Shown: piece by piece, positions 26,074 through 35,113 of the stretch
Numbering within the stretch: the first letter of the stretch is position 1
Layout of the letters: each line of letters opens with the position of its first letter
From: Curtobacterium sp. 9128
GTDB lineage: Bacteria; Actinomycetota; Actinomycetes; Actinomycetales; Microbacteriaceae
Direction of reading: 5' to 3'
NCBI RefSeq assembly: GCF_007673775.1
Contig: NZ_VEAF01000004.1
Span: forward strand, 249,451-313,450
Length of the DNA stretch: 64,000 bases
Program-made: the position numbers and the translations under genes
Notes under the pieces: model-generated
The model's database searches: none
What the model was told of the DNA's origin: nothing
What the model saw: only the letters and a program-made list of their open reading frames with translations

Positions 26074-26363
26074 TCCAGCACGTCGTCTCGTGGACGCTCC
26101 GGGCGGACCTCGACCGGGACGCATCGATCGACCGCATCCGTGCACTCCTGCACGGCCTGGTCGGGGTGGTGCCGTCGATCCGCACGCTGCAGGTCGTCGA
26201 GAACGTCGCGTACCCGGGCAAGAACCAGGACGTCGCCGTCGTCGCGACGTTCGACGACGTCGCCGGGCTCGACGAGTACCAGGTGCACCCGGACCACCAG
26301 GCTGCGGCAGCGGAGATCCGCGGACTCGTCACGGGGCGGGCCGCCATCGACTGGGAGAGCTGA
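26070..26363 (+). CDS. Dabb (stress-responsive A/B barrel) domain protein
   Basis: 97 aa ferredoxin-like barrel: starts MIQHVVSWTL and contains the DLALVATFDD-like strand and the YQVHPDHQ segment characteristic of Dabb dimers. Biochemical role in bacteria not established. Translationally coupled to the glutaredoxin-like gene. Confidence 0.85.
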   Translation: MIQHVVSWTLRADLDRDASIDRIRALLHGLVGVVPSIRTLQVVENVAYPGKNQDVAVVATFDDVAGLDEYQVHPDHQAAAAEIRGLVTGRAAIDWES

Positions 26364-26387
26364 GCCGCGCCTCCAGGCCCGGCCACG

Positions 26388-26431
26388 ACGGCGACGGCCC
26401 CCTTCCGGAAGCGGAAGGGGGCCGTCGCCGT
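26388..26431. terminator. Bidirectional hairpin between the Dabb gene and aspS
   Basis: Perfect 20-bp stem with loop GAAG (26388-26407 with 26412-26431). Sits between convergent genes, 10 nt from the aspS stop. Confidence 0.8.
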
Positions 26432-26441
26432 TGCGTGACGA

Positions 26442-27782
26442 CTACGGGGTGAGGCGCGTCGGGCCGCGGAAGAGGTAGGTGACCTCGCGGATCGACGGCT
26501 CACCGAGCATGAGCATCAGGACGCGGGCGAGGCCCATGCCGAAGCCGCCGTGCGGCGGGACGCCGTAGCGGAAGAAGTCGAGGTACCAGCCGAGCTCGGC
26601 CGGGTCGAGGCCCTTCTCCTCCGCCTGCGCGGTGAGGACCTCGACGCGGTGCTCACGCTGCGCGCCGGTGGAGATCTCGGCCCCGTTGAACAGCAGGTCG
26701 TAGCTGTTCGTGAGCGTCGGGTCGTCGGCGTGACGCATGTGGTAGTACGGCCGGATCGACGCGTCGTAGTCGGTCACGAACACGAACTCCGAGCCGTGGT
26801 GCTCCTTGGCCCAGGCGGAGACGCGGCGCTCGCCCTCGGGGTCGAGGTCGCCGTCGGCGCGGACCACGTCGTGGCCGCTCTCCGCGACGATCTTCCGGGC
26901 CTCGGCCAGGGTGACGCGGGGGAACGGGGTCGTCGGGACCTGCAGCTCGAAGCCGAAGACCTCCTGGATGGCGTCGCCGTACTTCTCCTTGACGGCGGTG
27001 ATGCCGACGACGAGGACCTCCTCGTGCATCGCCATGACGTCCTCGTGCGACTCGATCCACGAGAACTCGGCGTCGACACTGGTGAACTCCGTGGCGTGGC
27101 GGCTCGTGAACGAGGGGTCGGCGCGGAACGCGTCGGCGATCTCGAACACGGCACCGAAGCCGGCCGGCTGTGCCATCTGCTTGAAGTTCTGCGGCGACTG
27201 CGCCAGGTAGGCCGTCGTCTCGAAGTACTCGAGCTGGAAGAGCTCGGCACGCGACTCCGATGCCGAGGCCATCAGCTTCGGGGTGTGGATCTCGATGAAG
27301 TCGCGCTCGACCCAGTAGGTGCGGAACGCGTGCTCGAGCGTGGTCTGGATGCGGAAGATGAGGTTCTGCTTGCGGTTGCGCAGGTCGATGAACCGCCAGT
27401 CGAGGCGCTTGTCGAGCGACGAGTCGTCGGCGATCGGCGTCTCCGGGATCGCCGCGCTGATGACCTCGAGCGAGCCGACCTTGACCTCGAGGCCGCCGAG
27501 CTTGACGCGCTCGTCGTGCTTCAGGGTGCCCCGCACGTGGACGAACGTGCCGTGCGCGAGGCCGGAGATCTCCTCGGTGATGCCGAGCGCGATCCGGGAG
27601 GCGTCGTCGCCCTCCGTCGCCTCGCGCGTCGCCGGGTTGACGAGCTGGACGGCGCCGGTCTCGTCGCGGAGCACGACGAACTGCACCTTCTTCTGGTCGC
27701 GGACGGTCTCGACCCATCCGGCCACGGAGACGGGACCGTCGGGGAGTGCGGCGAGGTCGCTGATGCGGGTGCGTTCGATCAC
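26442..27782 (-). CDS. aspS: Aspartate--tRNA(Asn) ligase, short archaeal-type AspRS
   Basis: Class II synthetase that charges tRNA-Asp and probably also tRNA-Asn, the latter corrected by GatCAB. N-terminal OB-fold about 1-110; motif 2 near FRADPSFTSRHATEFTSVD; motif 3 HGGFGMGLARVLMLMLG. At 446 aa it lacks the roughly 100-residue GAD insertion of bacterial AspRS (about 590 aa), so it belongs to the archaeal/AspRS2 lineage, which includes non-discriminating enzymes. GTG 27782 is chosen because TAGACT lies 8 nt upstream (27796-27791) and gives a leaderless mRNA. Confidence 0.93.
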   Translation of the reverse strand: MIERTRISDLAALPDGPVSVAGWVETVRDQKKVQFVVLRDETGAVQLVNPATREATEGDDASRIALGITEEISGLAHGTFVHVRGTLKHDERVKLGGLEVKVGSLEVISAAIPETPIADDSSLDKRLDWRFIDLRNRKQNLIFRIQTTLEHAFRTYWVERDFIEIHTPKLMASASESRAELFQLEYFETTAYLAQSPQNFKQMAQPAGFGAVFEIADAFRADPSFTSRHATEFTSVDAEFSWIESHEDVMAMHEEVLVVGITAVKEKYGDAIQEVFGFELQVPTTPFPRVTLAEARKIVAESGHDVVRADGDLDPEGERRVSAWAKEHHGSEFVFVTDYDASIRPYYHMRHADDPTLTNSYDLLFNGAEISTGAQREHRVEVLTAQAEEKGLDPAELGWYLDFFRYGVPPHGGFGMGLARVLMLMLGEPSIREVTYLFRGPTRLTP

Positions 27783-27930
27783 GGTCGTCGAGTCTACCGG
27801 GCCGCCGGTTCTGCACGGGTCGGCACCCGCTGCAGGTCGTCCACAGGTCCGGACTGGAGGCCCGGATCGCCGCCGTCTGGCCGCGAGCGTCATCGACGTG
27901 GCCGGTTCGCGTCGCCGCGCAGCCGGTTCG

Positions 27931-28341
27931 TCAGGGGAGCGTCTGGCGGAGGGTGCTCAGCGTCCCGATGAACTCCTCCGCCATGCCCGCGCGCTCGACG
28001 AGCTTCGCATGGCGGGCCCGCGCGTCCTCCAGGAAGGCGTCGAGGCGCGCTGCGCGTGCAGCCGTGTCGTCCGGATCCGTGCCGGGGAGCCCGTCGACGA
28101 TGCTGAGGAGGTCACCCATCTCCTCGAGTGAGAACCCGAGCGGCTTCATCCGGCGGATGACGAGCAGGCGCTGCAGGTCCTGCTCGGTGTAGACGCGGAA
28201 GCCCCCGGCGGTGCGACCGCTCGGGACGAGGAGGCCGACCTCGTCGTAGTGCCGGATCGTGCGGAGGGACATCCCGGCGCGGTCGGCGAGCTCGCCGATG
28301 TGCATGGTCCCGGCGTCGTGCTGGTCGTCCTCGTGGTTCAC
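27931..28341 (-). CDS. MerR family transcriptional regulator
   Basis: 136 aa. N-terminal MerR HTH (MHIGELADRAGMSLRTIRHYDEVGLLVPSG, RVYTEQDLQRLLVIRRMKPLGFSLEEM) and a dimerisation helix; no Cys pair for metal or redox sensing in the C-terminus. GTG 28341 is 7 nt after a TAGGGT box within the shared palindrome, so leaderless; ATG 28305 is possible. It is divergent from a SulP transporter and presumably controls it and itself. Confidence 0.9.
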   Translation of the reverse strand: MNHEDDQHDAGTMHIGELADRAGMSLRTIRHYDEVGLLVPSGRTAGGFRVYTEQDLQRLLVIRRMKPLGFSLEEMGDLLSIVDGLPGTDPDDTAARAARLDAFLEDARARHAKLVERAGMAEEFIGTLSTLRQTLP

Positions 28342-28346
28342 GTGCT

Positions 28347-28376
28347 CAACCCTACCCTCACGTGAGGGTAGGGTTG
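28347..28376. promoter_or_regulatory. 30-bp perfect palindrome with two facing promoters
   Basis: Arms CAACCCTACCCTCAC and complement, no spacer. It contains a TAGGGT -10 box on each strand (28369-28374 rightward, 28354-28349 leftward), each 7-8 nt from its start codon, so both the MerR gene and the SulP gene appear leaderless and under one operator. Confidence 0.8.
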
Positions 28377-28382
28377 GGCGCG

Positions 28383-29873
28383 ATGACGACCCTGACCTCC
28401 GCTCCCGCTCCGGCGAGCGTCCTCGCCACCCTCCGCTCGCCCCGCCTGCTCACCCGCGAGGTCCTCGCGGGCGTCGTCACGGCGCTCGCGCTCATCCCCG
28501 AGGCGATCTCGTTCTCGGTCGTCGCGGGCGTCGACCCGGCCGTCGGGCTGTTCTCGAGCGTCGTCATCGCCGTCGTGATCGCGATCGTCGGCGGTCGTCC
28601 CGCGATGGTGTCCGCTGCGGCCGGTTCGGTGGCGCTCGTGATCGCCCCGCTGGTCCGCGAGCACGGCATCGAGTACCTCGTCCCGACGATCGTGCTCGGC
28701 GGCGTGATCCAGCTCGTGCTCGGCTTCCTCGGTGTCGCGCGCCTGATGCGTTTCATCCCGCGCAGCGTCAACGTCGCCTTCGTGAACGCCCTCGCCATCC
28801 TCATCTTCACGGCACAGCTCCCGAACCTCCTCGGTCACGACGTCCCCCTGGTCGTCTGGCCCCTGACGGCGCTCGGCGTCGCGATCATCGTCGGCTTCCC
28901 GTTCCTGACCAAGGCGGTCCCGGCGCCGCTCATCGCGGTCGTGGTCGTCACCGCGATCACGATCGTGTTCAGCGTCACCGTGCCGACGGTCGGTGACGAG
29001 GGCGCCCTGCCGACCGCGCTCCCCGGGTTCTCCGGCATCACCGTGCCGTTCTCGCTCGACACGCTCACGATCATCGCCCCGTACGCATTCGGCATGGCGA
29101 TCGTCGGGCTGATCGAGACGCTCCTGACCGCACAGCTCGTCGACGCGATCACCGAGACCGGTTCCAGCAAGTGGCGCGAGTCGTGGGGGCAGGGCGTCGC
29201 GAACATTGCGTCCGCGTTCTTCGGCGGCACCGGAGGGTGCGCGATGATCGGCCAGACGGTGATCAACGTCAAGACGGCCGGTGCCCGCACGCGGATCTCG
29301 ACCTTCGTCGCGGGCCTGTCCGTGCTCGTGCTCACGATCGTGCTGCACGACGTCGTCGCACAGATCCCGATGGCGGCGCTCACGGCGGTGATGCTCATGG
29401 TCTGTGTGGCGACCTTCGACTGGCACAGCATCCGGCCGCGGACCCTCGGCCGGATGCCGCTCGGGGAGACCGCGGTGATGGTCATCACCGTCGTCGTGGT
29501 CGTCGTGACGGACAACCTCGCCACCGGCGTGATCGTCGGGGTCGTCGTCGCGGCGCTCGTGTTCGCCCGCCGGGTCGCGCACGTCGTGACCGTCGAGCGG
29601 GAACCCGTCGACGAGCGCACGGTGCGCTACCGGGTGCGTGGTGCGCTGTTCTTCGCGTCCTCGAACGACCTCGTCACCCGGTTCTCCTACGCCGAGGACC
29701 CCGAACACGTCGTGATCGACATGTCCGATGCCCACGTCTTCGACGCGAGCACCGTCGCGGCCCTCGACGGGGTGGAACAGCGGTTCGCGAAGCACGGGTC
29801 GACCGTCGACGTCGTCAACCTCAACACCGGTTCGGTGGCGCTGCACGGGCGGCTGTCCGGGCACCTCGACTGA
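28383..29873 (+). CDS. SulP family inorganic anion transporter with STAS domain
   Basis: 496 aa SLC26/SulP protein: about 12 membrane segments to residue 400 (GVVTALALIPEAISFSVVAGVDP is the family opening) and a cytoplasmic STAS domain about 415-490 (HVVIDMSDAHVFDASTVAAL). Transports sulfate, bicarbonate or another anion; the substrate cannot be read. ATG 28383 fits the leaderless promoter. MerR control is inferred from the shared palindrome. Confidence 0.92.
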   Translation: MTTLTSAPAPASVLATLRSPRLLTREVLAGVVTALALIPEAISFSVVAGVDPAVGLFSSVVIAVVIAIVGGRPAMVSAAAGSVALVIAPLVREHGIEYLVPTIVLGGVIQLVLGFLGVARLMRFIPRSVNVAFVNALAILIFTAQLPNLLGHDVPLVVWPLTALGVAIIVGFPFLTKAVPAPLIAVVVVTAITIVFSVTVPTVGDEGALPTALPGFSGITVPFSLDTLTIIAPYAFGMAIVGLIETLLTAQLVDAITETGSSKWRESWGQGVANIASAFFGGTGGCAMIGQTVINVKTAGARTRISTFVAGLSVLVLTIVLHDVVAQIPMAALTAVMLMVCVATFDWHSIRPRTLGRMPLGETAVMVITVVVVVVTDNLATGVIVGVVVAALVFARRVAHVVTVEREPVDERTVRYRVRGALFFASSNDLVTRFSYAEDPEHVVIDMSDAHVFDASTVAALDGVEQRFAKHGSTVDVVNLNTGSVALHGRLSGHLD

Positions 29874-29940
29874 ACGCTCCCGAAGCCGTGGATCCCCTGG
29901 GCGGCGGGTGGGAACGGATGAGCGATCTAGACTGGAACCC

Positions 29941-30597
29941 ATGCCCGCGACCCGAATCCACCTCGTGCGGCACGGCGAGGTACACAACCCGAACCGTGTG
30001 CTGTACGGGCGACTCCCGGGCTTCGGACTGAGCGAACTCGGCACGGAGATGGCCACGGCCTCCGCGACCACGTGGAAGGACGCCGGCGTCGACGTGCGCC
30101 GCATCATCGCGTCCCCGCTGCAGCGCACCCAGGAGTCCGCCGCGCCCTGGGCCGCCGCCTACGGGCTCGACGTCACGCTCGACGAGCGCCTCATCGAGCC
30201 GACGAACCGCTACGAGGGCCAGCCCCCCGGGTTCACCAAGCGCTCGCTCCGCCGTCCGACCGAGTGGCCCTGGATCGCGAACCCCCTCCGACCGAGCTGG
30301 GGCGAGGCCTACGAGTCCATCGCCAACCGCATGCTCGCCGCCGTGACGACGGCGTGGGAGAGCACGGACGGCGGCGACGTCGTCCTGGTCAGTCACCAGC
30401 TGCCGATCTGGATGGTGCACCGCCGACTCGCGGGCGAGCCTCTGTGGCACGACCCGCGTCAGCGGCGCTGCGACCTGTCGAGCATCACCACCCTCGAGCG
30501 TGTGCCCGCCACGCCGAAGGGTCGGTTCACCGAGGTCGGGTACGCGGATCCCGCTCGGGAACTCCGCGGGACGGCGATCGACGAAGGAGCAGTGTGA
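29941..30597 (+). CDS. Histidine phosphatase family protein
   Basis: 218 aa phosphoglycerate-mutase-like phosphatase. Catalytic LVRHGEVHNP (His11), second motif SPLQRTQESAAPW and the late VSHQLPIW His. TAGACT at 29928-29933, 7 nt before ATG, gives a leaderless operon start. It heads the cytochrome c maturation operon, as in mycobacteria and relatives, where its link to the pathway is not understood. Overlaps the next gene as GTGA. Confidence 0.9.
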   Translation: MPATRIHLVRHGEVHNPNRVLYGRLPGFGLSELGTEMATASATTWKDAGVDVRRIIASPLQRTQESAAPWAAAYGLDVTLDERLIEPTNRYEGQPPGFTKRSLRRPTEWPWIANPLRPSWGEAYESIANRMLAAVTTAWESTDGGDVVLVSHQLPIWMVHRRLAGEPLWHDPRQRRCDLSSITTLERVPATPKGRFTEVGYADPARELRGTAIDEGAV

Positions 30598-31241
30598 CCG
30601 AGCGCAGCACCAGCACCACGCGCAGCACGAGGCGGCGGCTCCTCGCCGTCGGGGCGACCGCGCTCGTCGCCGCGATCGCCCTGACCGGGTGCTCGTCCGG
30701 CGGCAGCGACGCGCTGTCGAAGCAGTACGGCAGCGGCACGACGCAGAACTACATCTCCGGTGACGGCGCCGTGACCGAGGTCGCGCAGGACAAGCGCACG
30801 GACACCGTCGACTTCGACGCGAAGACCATGGACGGCGACGACGTCACCGCGAAGTCCCTCCGCGGCCGCGTCGTCGTGCTCAACTTCTGGTACGCCAGCT
30901 GCCCGCCCTGCCGTGCCGAGGCGAAGTACCTCAACGAGGTACACGCGAAGTACACCGACGACCAGGTGCAGTTCATCGGCGTGAACGTCCGCGACCAGAA
31001 GGCCACCGCCGAGGCCTTCGAGCGCACGTTCAAGGTCGACTACCCGACCGTGCTCGACGCCGACTCCGGGACGATGCAGCTCGCACTGTCCGGACAGATC
31101 GCGCCGAACGCCGTCCCCGCGACGATCGTCCTCGACAAGCAGGGCCGCGTCGCCGCACGGGTCCTCGGTGCCGTCGACAGCACGAGCATCCTCGACACCC
31201 TGGTCAGCGACGAGCTCACGGGCAGCGGCAAGGCGTCCTGA
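30594..31241 (+). CDS. TlpA/ResA-like thiol-disulfide lipoprotein
   Basis: 215 aa. Type II signal with lipobox LTGC (Cys33), then a thioredoxin-fold domain with active-site Cys103-Pro-Pro-Cys106 (NFWYASCPPCRAEA). Expected to keep apocytochrome c haem-binding cysteines reduced on the outer face, receiving electrons from CcdA. GTG start overlapping the phosphatase stop. Confidence 0.92.
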   Translation: MTERSTSTTRSTRRRLLAVGATALVAAIALTGCSSGGSDALSKQYGSGTTQNYISGDGAVTEVAQDKRTDTVDFDAKTMDGDDVTAKSLRGRVVVLNFWYASCPPCRAEAKYLNEVHAKYTDDQVQFIGVNVRDQKATAEAFERTFKVDYPTVLDADSGTMQLALSGQIAPNAVPATIVLDKQGRVAARVLGAVDSTSILDTLVSDELTGSGKAS

Positions 31242-31244
31242 CCC

Positions 31245-31985
31245 GTGACCAGCAACCCCTTCTCCGACGCGATCCTCAGCGGGCAGATGCTCGTCGCCCT
31301 CCCGGTGGCGCTGCTCGCGGGGCTGGTGTCGTTCCTCTCGCCGTGCGTCCTGCCGCTCGTCCCCGGGTACCTCGGGTACGTCGGTGGCGTGGCGGAGGGC
31401 GGTCGGGGACGGGGCCGCGTGGTCCTCGGGGTGCTGCTCTTCGTCCTCGGCTTCACGGCCGTGTTCGTGGCGTACACCACGGTGTTCGGCGCGCTCGGGT
31501 TCTGGCTGGTCCGGTGGCGTGACGTCATCACGCAGGTGCTCGGGGTCGTCGTGATCCTGATGGGCCTGGTGTTCGTCGGGCGCTTCACGTTCCTGCAGCG
31601 CACCCTGAAGCCGTCCTGGACCCCGGCGACCGGGCTCGTCGGGGCACCGCTCCTCGGCATCGTGTTCGGCCTCGGCTGGACGCCGTGCCTCGGCCCGACC
31701 CTCGCCGCCATCAACCTGCTGAGCGTGCAGTCCGGCAGCGCCTGGCAGGGCATGTGGCTCGGCGTCGCGTACTGCCTCGGCCTCGGGATCCCGTTCCTGC
31801 TCGTCGCCCTCGGCGCCGGGTGGGCCTCGGGAGCGATCCGTGCCGTCAAGCGCCACATGCGCGTCGTCAACATCATCGGAGGAGCGATCCTGATCGTCAT
31901 CGGTCTGCTCATGGTCACCGGCATCTGGTCGACCGTCATGTCGAGCGTCGGGGCGGTGATCCAGAGCTATGTCCCGGCAGTCTGA
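31245..31985 (+). CDS. ccdA: Cytochrome c biogenesis protein CcdA
   Basis: 246 aa, six membrane helices; carries reducing power across the membrane. The two reactive cysteines are in SPCVLPLVPGYLGYVGG (helix 1) and GWTPCLGPTLAA (helix 4). GTG start 4 nt after the TlpA-like stop. Its 3' end overlaps resB by 17 nt. Confidence 0.94.
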   Translation: MTSNPFSDAILSGQMLVALPVALLAGLVSFLSPCVLPLVPGYLGYVGGVAEGGRGRGRVVLGVLLFVLGFTAVFVAYTTVFGALGFWLVRWRDVITQVLGVVVILMGLVFVGRFTFLQRTLKPSWTPATGLVGAPLLGIVFGLGWTPCLGPTLAAINLLSVQSGSAWQGMWLGVAYCLGLGIPFLLVALGAGWASGAIRAVKRHMRVVNIIGGAILIVIGLLMVTGIWSTVMSSVGAVIQSYVPAV

Positions 31986-33699
31986 GACCGACGACGTGAC
32001 GGACCCGAGCACGAGCGAGGGGACCGACGCCGTCTCCGACCCGCAGCGCCCGTCCGACCACGTCGACGGGACGGCGGCACCTGTCCCCGACGGCGGCGTG
32101 AACCAGCCGAAGCTCGGATTCATCGGGTACCTCCGGTTCTTCTGGCGGCAGCTGACGAGCATGCGCACGGCGCTGTTCCTGCTGATGCTGCTCGCGCTCG
32201 CGGCGATCCCCGGGTCCCTCGTGCCCCAGCGCACGGCTGACCCGAACGGCGTCGTGCAGTACAAGGCCGACCACGCCACGCTCTACCCGATCCTCGACAA
32301 GCTCCAGGTGTTCGACACCTACACCTCGGTGTGGTTCTCCGCGATCTACCTGCTGCTCTTCGTCTCGCTGATCGGCTGCATCGTGCCGCGCACGCGGCAC
32401 CACTGGCAGGCGCTGCGCACCCGTCCGCCGAAGACCCCGGTGCGCCTGACGCGACTGGCGGGCTTCCGCAGCGTCCCGGTCGAGCGCGACACGGTGGCGG
32501 ACGGAGCGGCCGAGACGGACGCGGCCACGGGCCTCCCGTCGGTCGAACGCGCGGTGACGCGCGCCATGGCGGTCCTGAAGCGCTCCGGGTACCGCGTCGA
32601 GCGGTTCGGCGACTCGGTGAGTGCGGAGCGCGGCTACCTGCGGGAAACCGGCAACCTCGTCTTCCACGCGGCGCTCGTCGGGGTGCTCCTGGCAGTCGGC
32701 GTCGGCGGCGGCTTCGGCTACACCGGGCAGCGGCTCCTGGTCGAGGGGCAGACGTTCTCGAACGTGCTGGGGTCGTACGACTCCTTCAACCCGGGACGCT
32801 GGTTCAACCAGGGGCAGCTGCACGGCTACAACCTGACGCTCGACAAGTTCGTCACGAAGTACGAGGAGCGGAACCTCAACGCCCTCGGCCAGGCGCTCGA
32901 CTACTCCGCCACGGTCACGAGTCGCGTGAAGGGCGGCGAGCCGAAGACCAGCCGGCTCGGCGTCAACGACCCGCTGTCGATCGGCGGGACGAACGTCTAC
33001 CTCCTCGGCAACGGCTACGCCATGGACGTCACCGTCCGCGACGGCGACGGCAACGTGGCCTTCCGCGACGATGTGCCGTTCCTGCCCGCCGACGCGAACT
33101 ACACCTCGACCGGCGTCATCAAGGTGCCGGACGCCGCACCCGAGCAGCTCGGCATGGTCGGGTTCTTCTACCCGACCGCGGTCAAGCTCGGCACCGGTGC
33201 GTTCACCTCGAACTACCCGGACACCGAGAACCCGCTGCTGTCGCTGCAGGTGTACACCGGCAACCTCGGGCTCGACGACGGTGTGCCGCGGAGCGTCTAC
33301 CAGCTCGACACCAGCGGTCTGCAGCAGATCGCCGGGACCAAGGCGGAGACGCCGAGCATCCAGCTGAAGCCGGGGCAGACGAAGCAGCTGCCGGGTGACG
33401 CCGGGTCGATCACGTTCAACGGGGTCAAGCGGTACGTCTCGCTCGACGTGCACCACGACCCGTCCCAGCTCGTCGTCGGCGGCTTCGCCGTCCTCGCCGT
33501 GCTCGGGCTGCTGACCTCGCTCTTCGTCCCGCGCCGCCGCGTCTGGGTGAAGGTGGTTCCCCGCACGGGTGCCGAGCACGGCGAGTACGACCTCGAGTAC
33601 GCGGGGCTCGCCCGCGGCGAGGACCCCAATCTCGAGCGTGCCGTCGGCGAGATCGCCACGCGGCACACGTCGGACCTCGGAGTTAGGATGCCCCAGTGA
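31969..33699 (+). CDS. resB: Cytochrome c biogenesis protein ResB
   Basis: 576 aa component of the System II haem lyase. Pattern of ResB: three N-terminal helices (about 66-86, 116-138, 223-243), a large extracytoplasmic region, and a last helix (about 500-520) before a cytoplasmic tail. The first 45 residues are an acidic Ser/Thr/Asp-rich extension. Works with CcsB to move haem outward and attach it to CxxCH. Overlaps ccsB as GTGA. Confidence 0.93.
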   Translation: MSRQSETDDVTDPSTSEGTDAVSDPQRPSDHVDGTAAPVPDGGVNQPKLGFIGYLRFFWRQLTSMRTALFLLMLLALAAIPGSLVPQRTADPNGVVQYKADHATLYPILDKLQVFDTYTSVWFSAIYLLLFVSLIGCIVPRTRHHWQALRTRPPKTPVRLTRLAGFRSVPVERDTVADGAAETDAATGLPSVERAVTRAMAVLKRSGYRVERFGDSVSAERGYLRETGNLVFHAALVGVLLAVGVGGGFGYTGQRLLVEGQTFSNVLGSYDSFNPGRWFNQGQLHGYNLTLDKFVTKYEERNLNALGQALDYSATVTSRVKGGEPKTSRLGVNDPLSIGGTNVYLLGNGYAMDVTVRDGDGNVAFRDDVPFLPADANYTSTGVIKVPDAAPEQLGMVGFFYPTAVKLGTGAFTSNYPDTENPLLSLQVYTGNLGLDDGVPRSVYQLDTSGLQQIAGTKAETPSIQLKPGQTKQLPGDAGSITFNGVKRYVSLDVHHDPSQLVVGGFAVLAVLGLLTSLFVPRRRVWVKVVPRTGAEHGEYDLEYAGLARGEDPNLERAVGEIATRHTSDLGVRMPQ

Positions 33700-34703
33700 A
33701 TGACATGACGACGAACCTCGCGACCTACTCGGTCGTCCTCACGTACTCGGCGATGGCCGTCTACGTCGTCGCGTTCATCTCGTTCGCGCTGGACATGGCC
33801 AAGCGCGCGGGCGATGTGTCGGCCGCGGCCGGTGCGCAGTCCGCGCCGTCCGGGCAGCAGGCCGCCGCGAAGACGGTCGCGACCGTGCAGGGCGGCACCG
33901 TGGTCCTCGAACGGGTCGAGGCACCGGCGAGGACCGGGTCCGGCCGCAGTGGCTCCCGCTTCGAGCGGGTCGGCATGGCGATGACGATCCTCGCGCTCGT
34001 GCTGCACGTCGGCTCGATCGTCCTCCGTGGCATCGCGGCCGACCGTGTGCCGTGGGGCAACATGTTCGAGTTCTCGCTGACCGGCACCGGCCTCATCGTG
34101 CTGATCTTCCTGCTCGTGCAGTTCTGGCAGAACCTGAAGTTCCTCGGGGTCTTCATCTCCGGCCTGACGCTCATCCTGCTCGGCATCGCGACCGTGAACT
34201 ACTACGTCCCGGTCGTGCCGCTCCAGCCGGCGCTGCAGTCGTACTGGCTCGTGATCCACGTCTTCGTGGCGATCGCGGGCACCGGGTTCTTCGCGCTCGG
34301 CGCCGGGCTCGCGGTCTCGCAGCTCGTCCAGACCTACCGTCAGGGCCACCCGGCGGCGTCGAAGAAGATCCGCTTCATGGAGACGCTGCCCGACGCCGAC
34401 CGCCTCGAGGTCCTGACCTACCGGGTCCTGCTCGTCGGGTTCGTGCTCTGGACCTTCACGCTCATCGCCGGCGCGATCTGGGCCGAGCGTGCCTGGGGTC
34501 GCTACTGGGGCTGGGACACCAAGGAGGTCTGGACCTTCATCATCTGGGTCGTCTACGCCGGGTACATCCACGCCCGTGCGACCCGCGGGTGGCGTGGTGC
34601 CCGGTCGTCCTGGCTGGCGCTCATCGGCTTCGCCGCGGTGATGTTCAACTTCTCTGTCGTGAACGTGTTCTTCAAGGGCCTGCACAGCTACTCCGGTCTC
34701 TGA
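33696..34703 (+). CDS. ccsB: Cytochrome c biogenesis protein CcsB (CcsA family)
   Basis: 335 aa membrane haem-handling protein. The periplasmic WWD motif reads WAERAWGRYWGWDTKEVWTF, with conserved His residues in IHVFVAIAG and HARATRGWRG regions; about 8 helices. The loop 45-85 is an Ala/Gly-rich insertion. Last gene of the operon; followed by a 742-nt repeat-filled space. Confidence 0.94.
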   Translation: MNDMTTNLATYSVVLTYSAMAVYVVAFISFALDMAKRAGDVSAAAGAQSAPSGQQAAAKTVATVQGGTVVLERVEAPARTGSGRSGSRFERVGMAMTILALVLHVGSIVLRGIAADRVPWGNMFEFSLTGTGLIVLIFLLVQFWQNLKFLGVFISGLTLILLGIATVNYYVPVVPLQPALQSYWLVIHVFVAIAGTGFFALGAGLAVSQLVQTYRQGHPAASKKIRFMETLPDADRLEVLTYRVLLVGFVLWTFTLIAGAIWAERAWGRYWGWDTKEVWTFIIWVVYAGYIHARATRGWRGARSSWLALIGFAAVMFNFSVVNVFFKGLHSYSGL

Positions 34704-34736
34704 GCCCGGGGCGGCGGCGTGGCCGACCCGCGCCGA

Positions 34737-35113
34737 CGAGGTTCCGTGATTACGGAACCTCGAGCGGGCGGGGGCGAGGTTCCGCAATTGCGGCACCTCG
34801 AGCGTCGCGAGCGGCGAGTCGTGCGACCCCCGGCGGACGTGAGCGGCGAGTCGCGCGACCTCGACCGGGTCGGCGGTCCTCGGGGCATCGGCCCCCGTCG
34901 TGACACGGCGTTGCACCCGCCTCCGTGCGATGCGCCCGGTTGCGACGGGGTGCGTCGTGCGGTGCGGGGTGCGGGGTGGGGGCGTATGGGCGTGCGGGCG
35001 ACCGGTTGCGGGTGAGGTTCCGTGATTGCGGAACCTCGAGCGTCGCCAGCGGCGAGTCGTGCGACCCCGGCGGACGTGAGCGGCGAGTCGTGCGACTCCG
35101 ACCGGGTCGGCGG
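34737..35113. repeat. Two 100-bp repeats with GAGGTTCCG hairpins
   Basis: The 742-nt space 34704-35445 between convergent ccsB and menC holds no supported gene. It contains a free-standing palindrome GAGGTTCCGT-GATT-ACGGAACCTC (34738-34761) and two copies of a roughly 100-bp unit (34776-34876 and 35014-35113, over 90% alike). Each copy opens with a variant of that palindrome and continues with two AGCGGCGAGTCGYGCGAC subrepeats. A degenerate third copy of the subrepeat occurs near 35325-35360. Confidence 0.8.
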
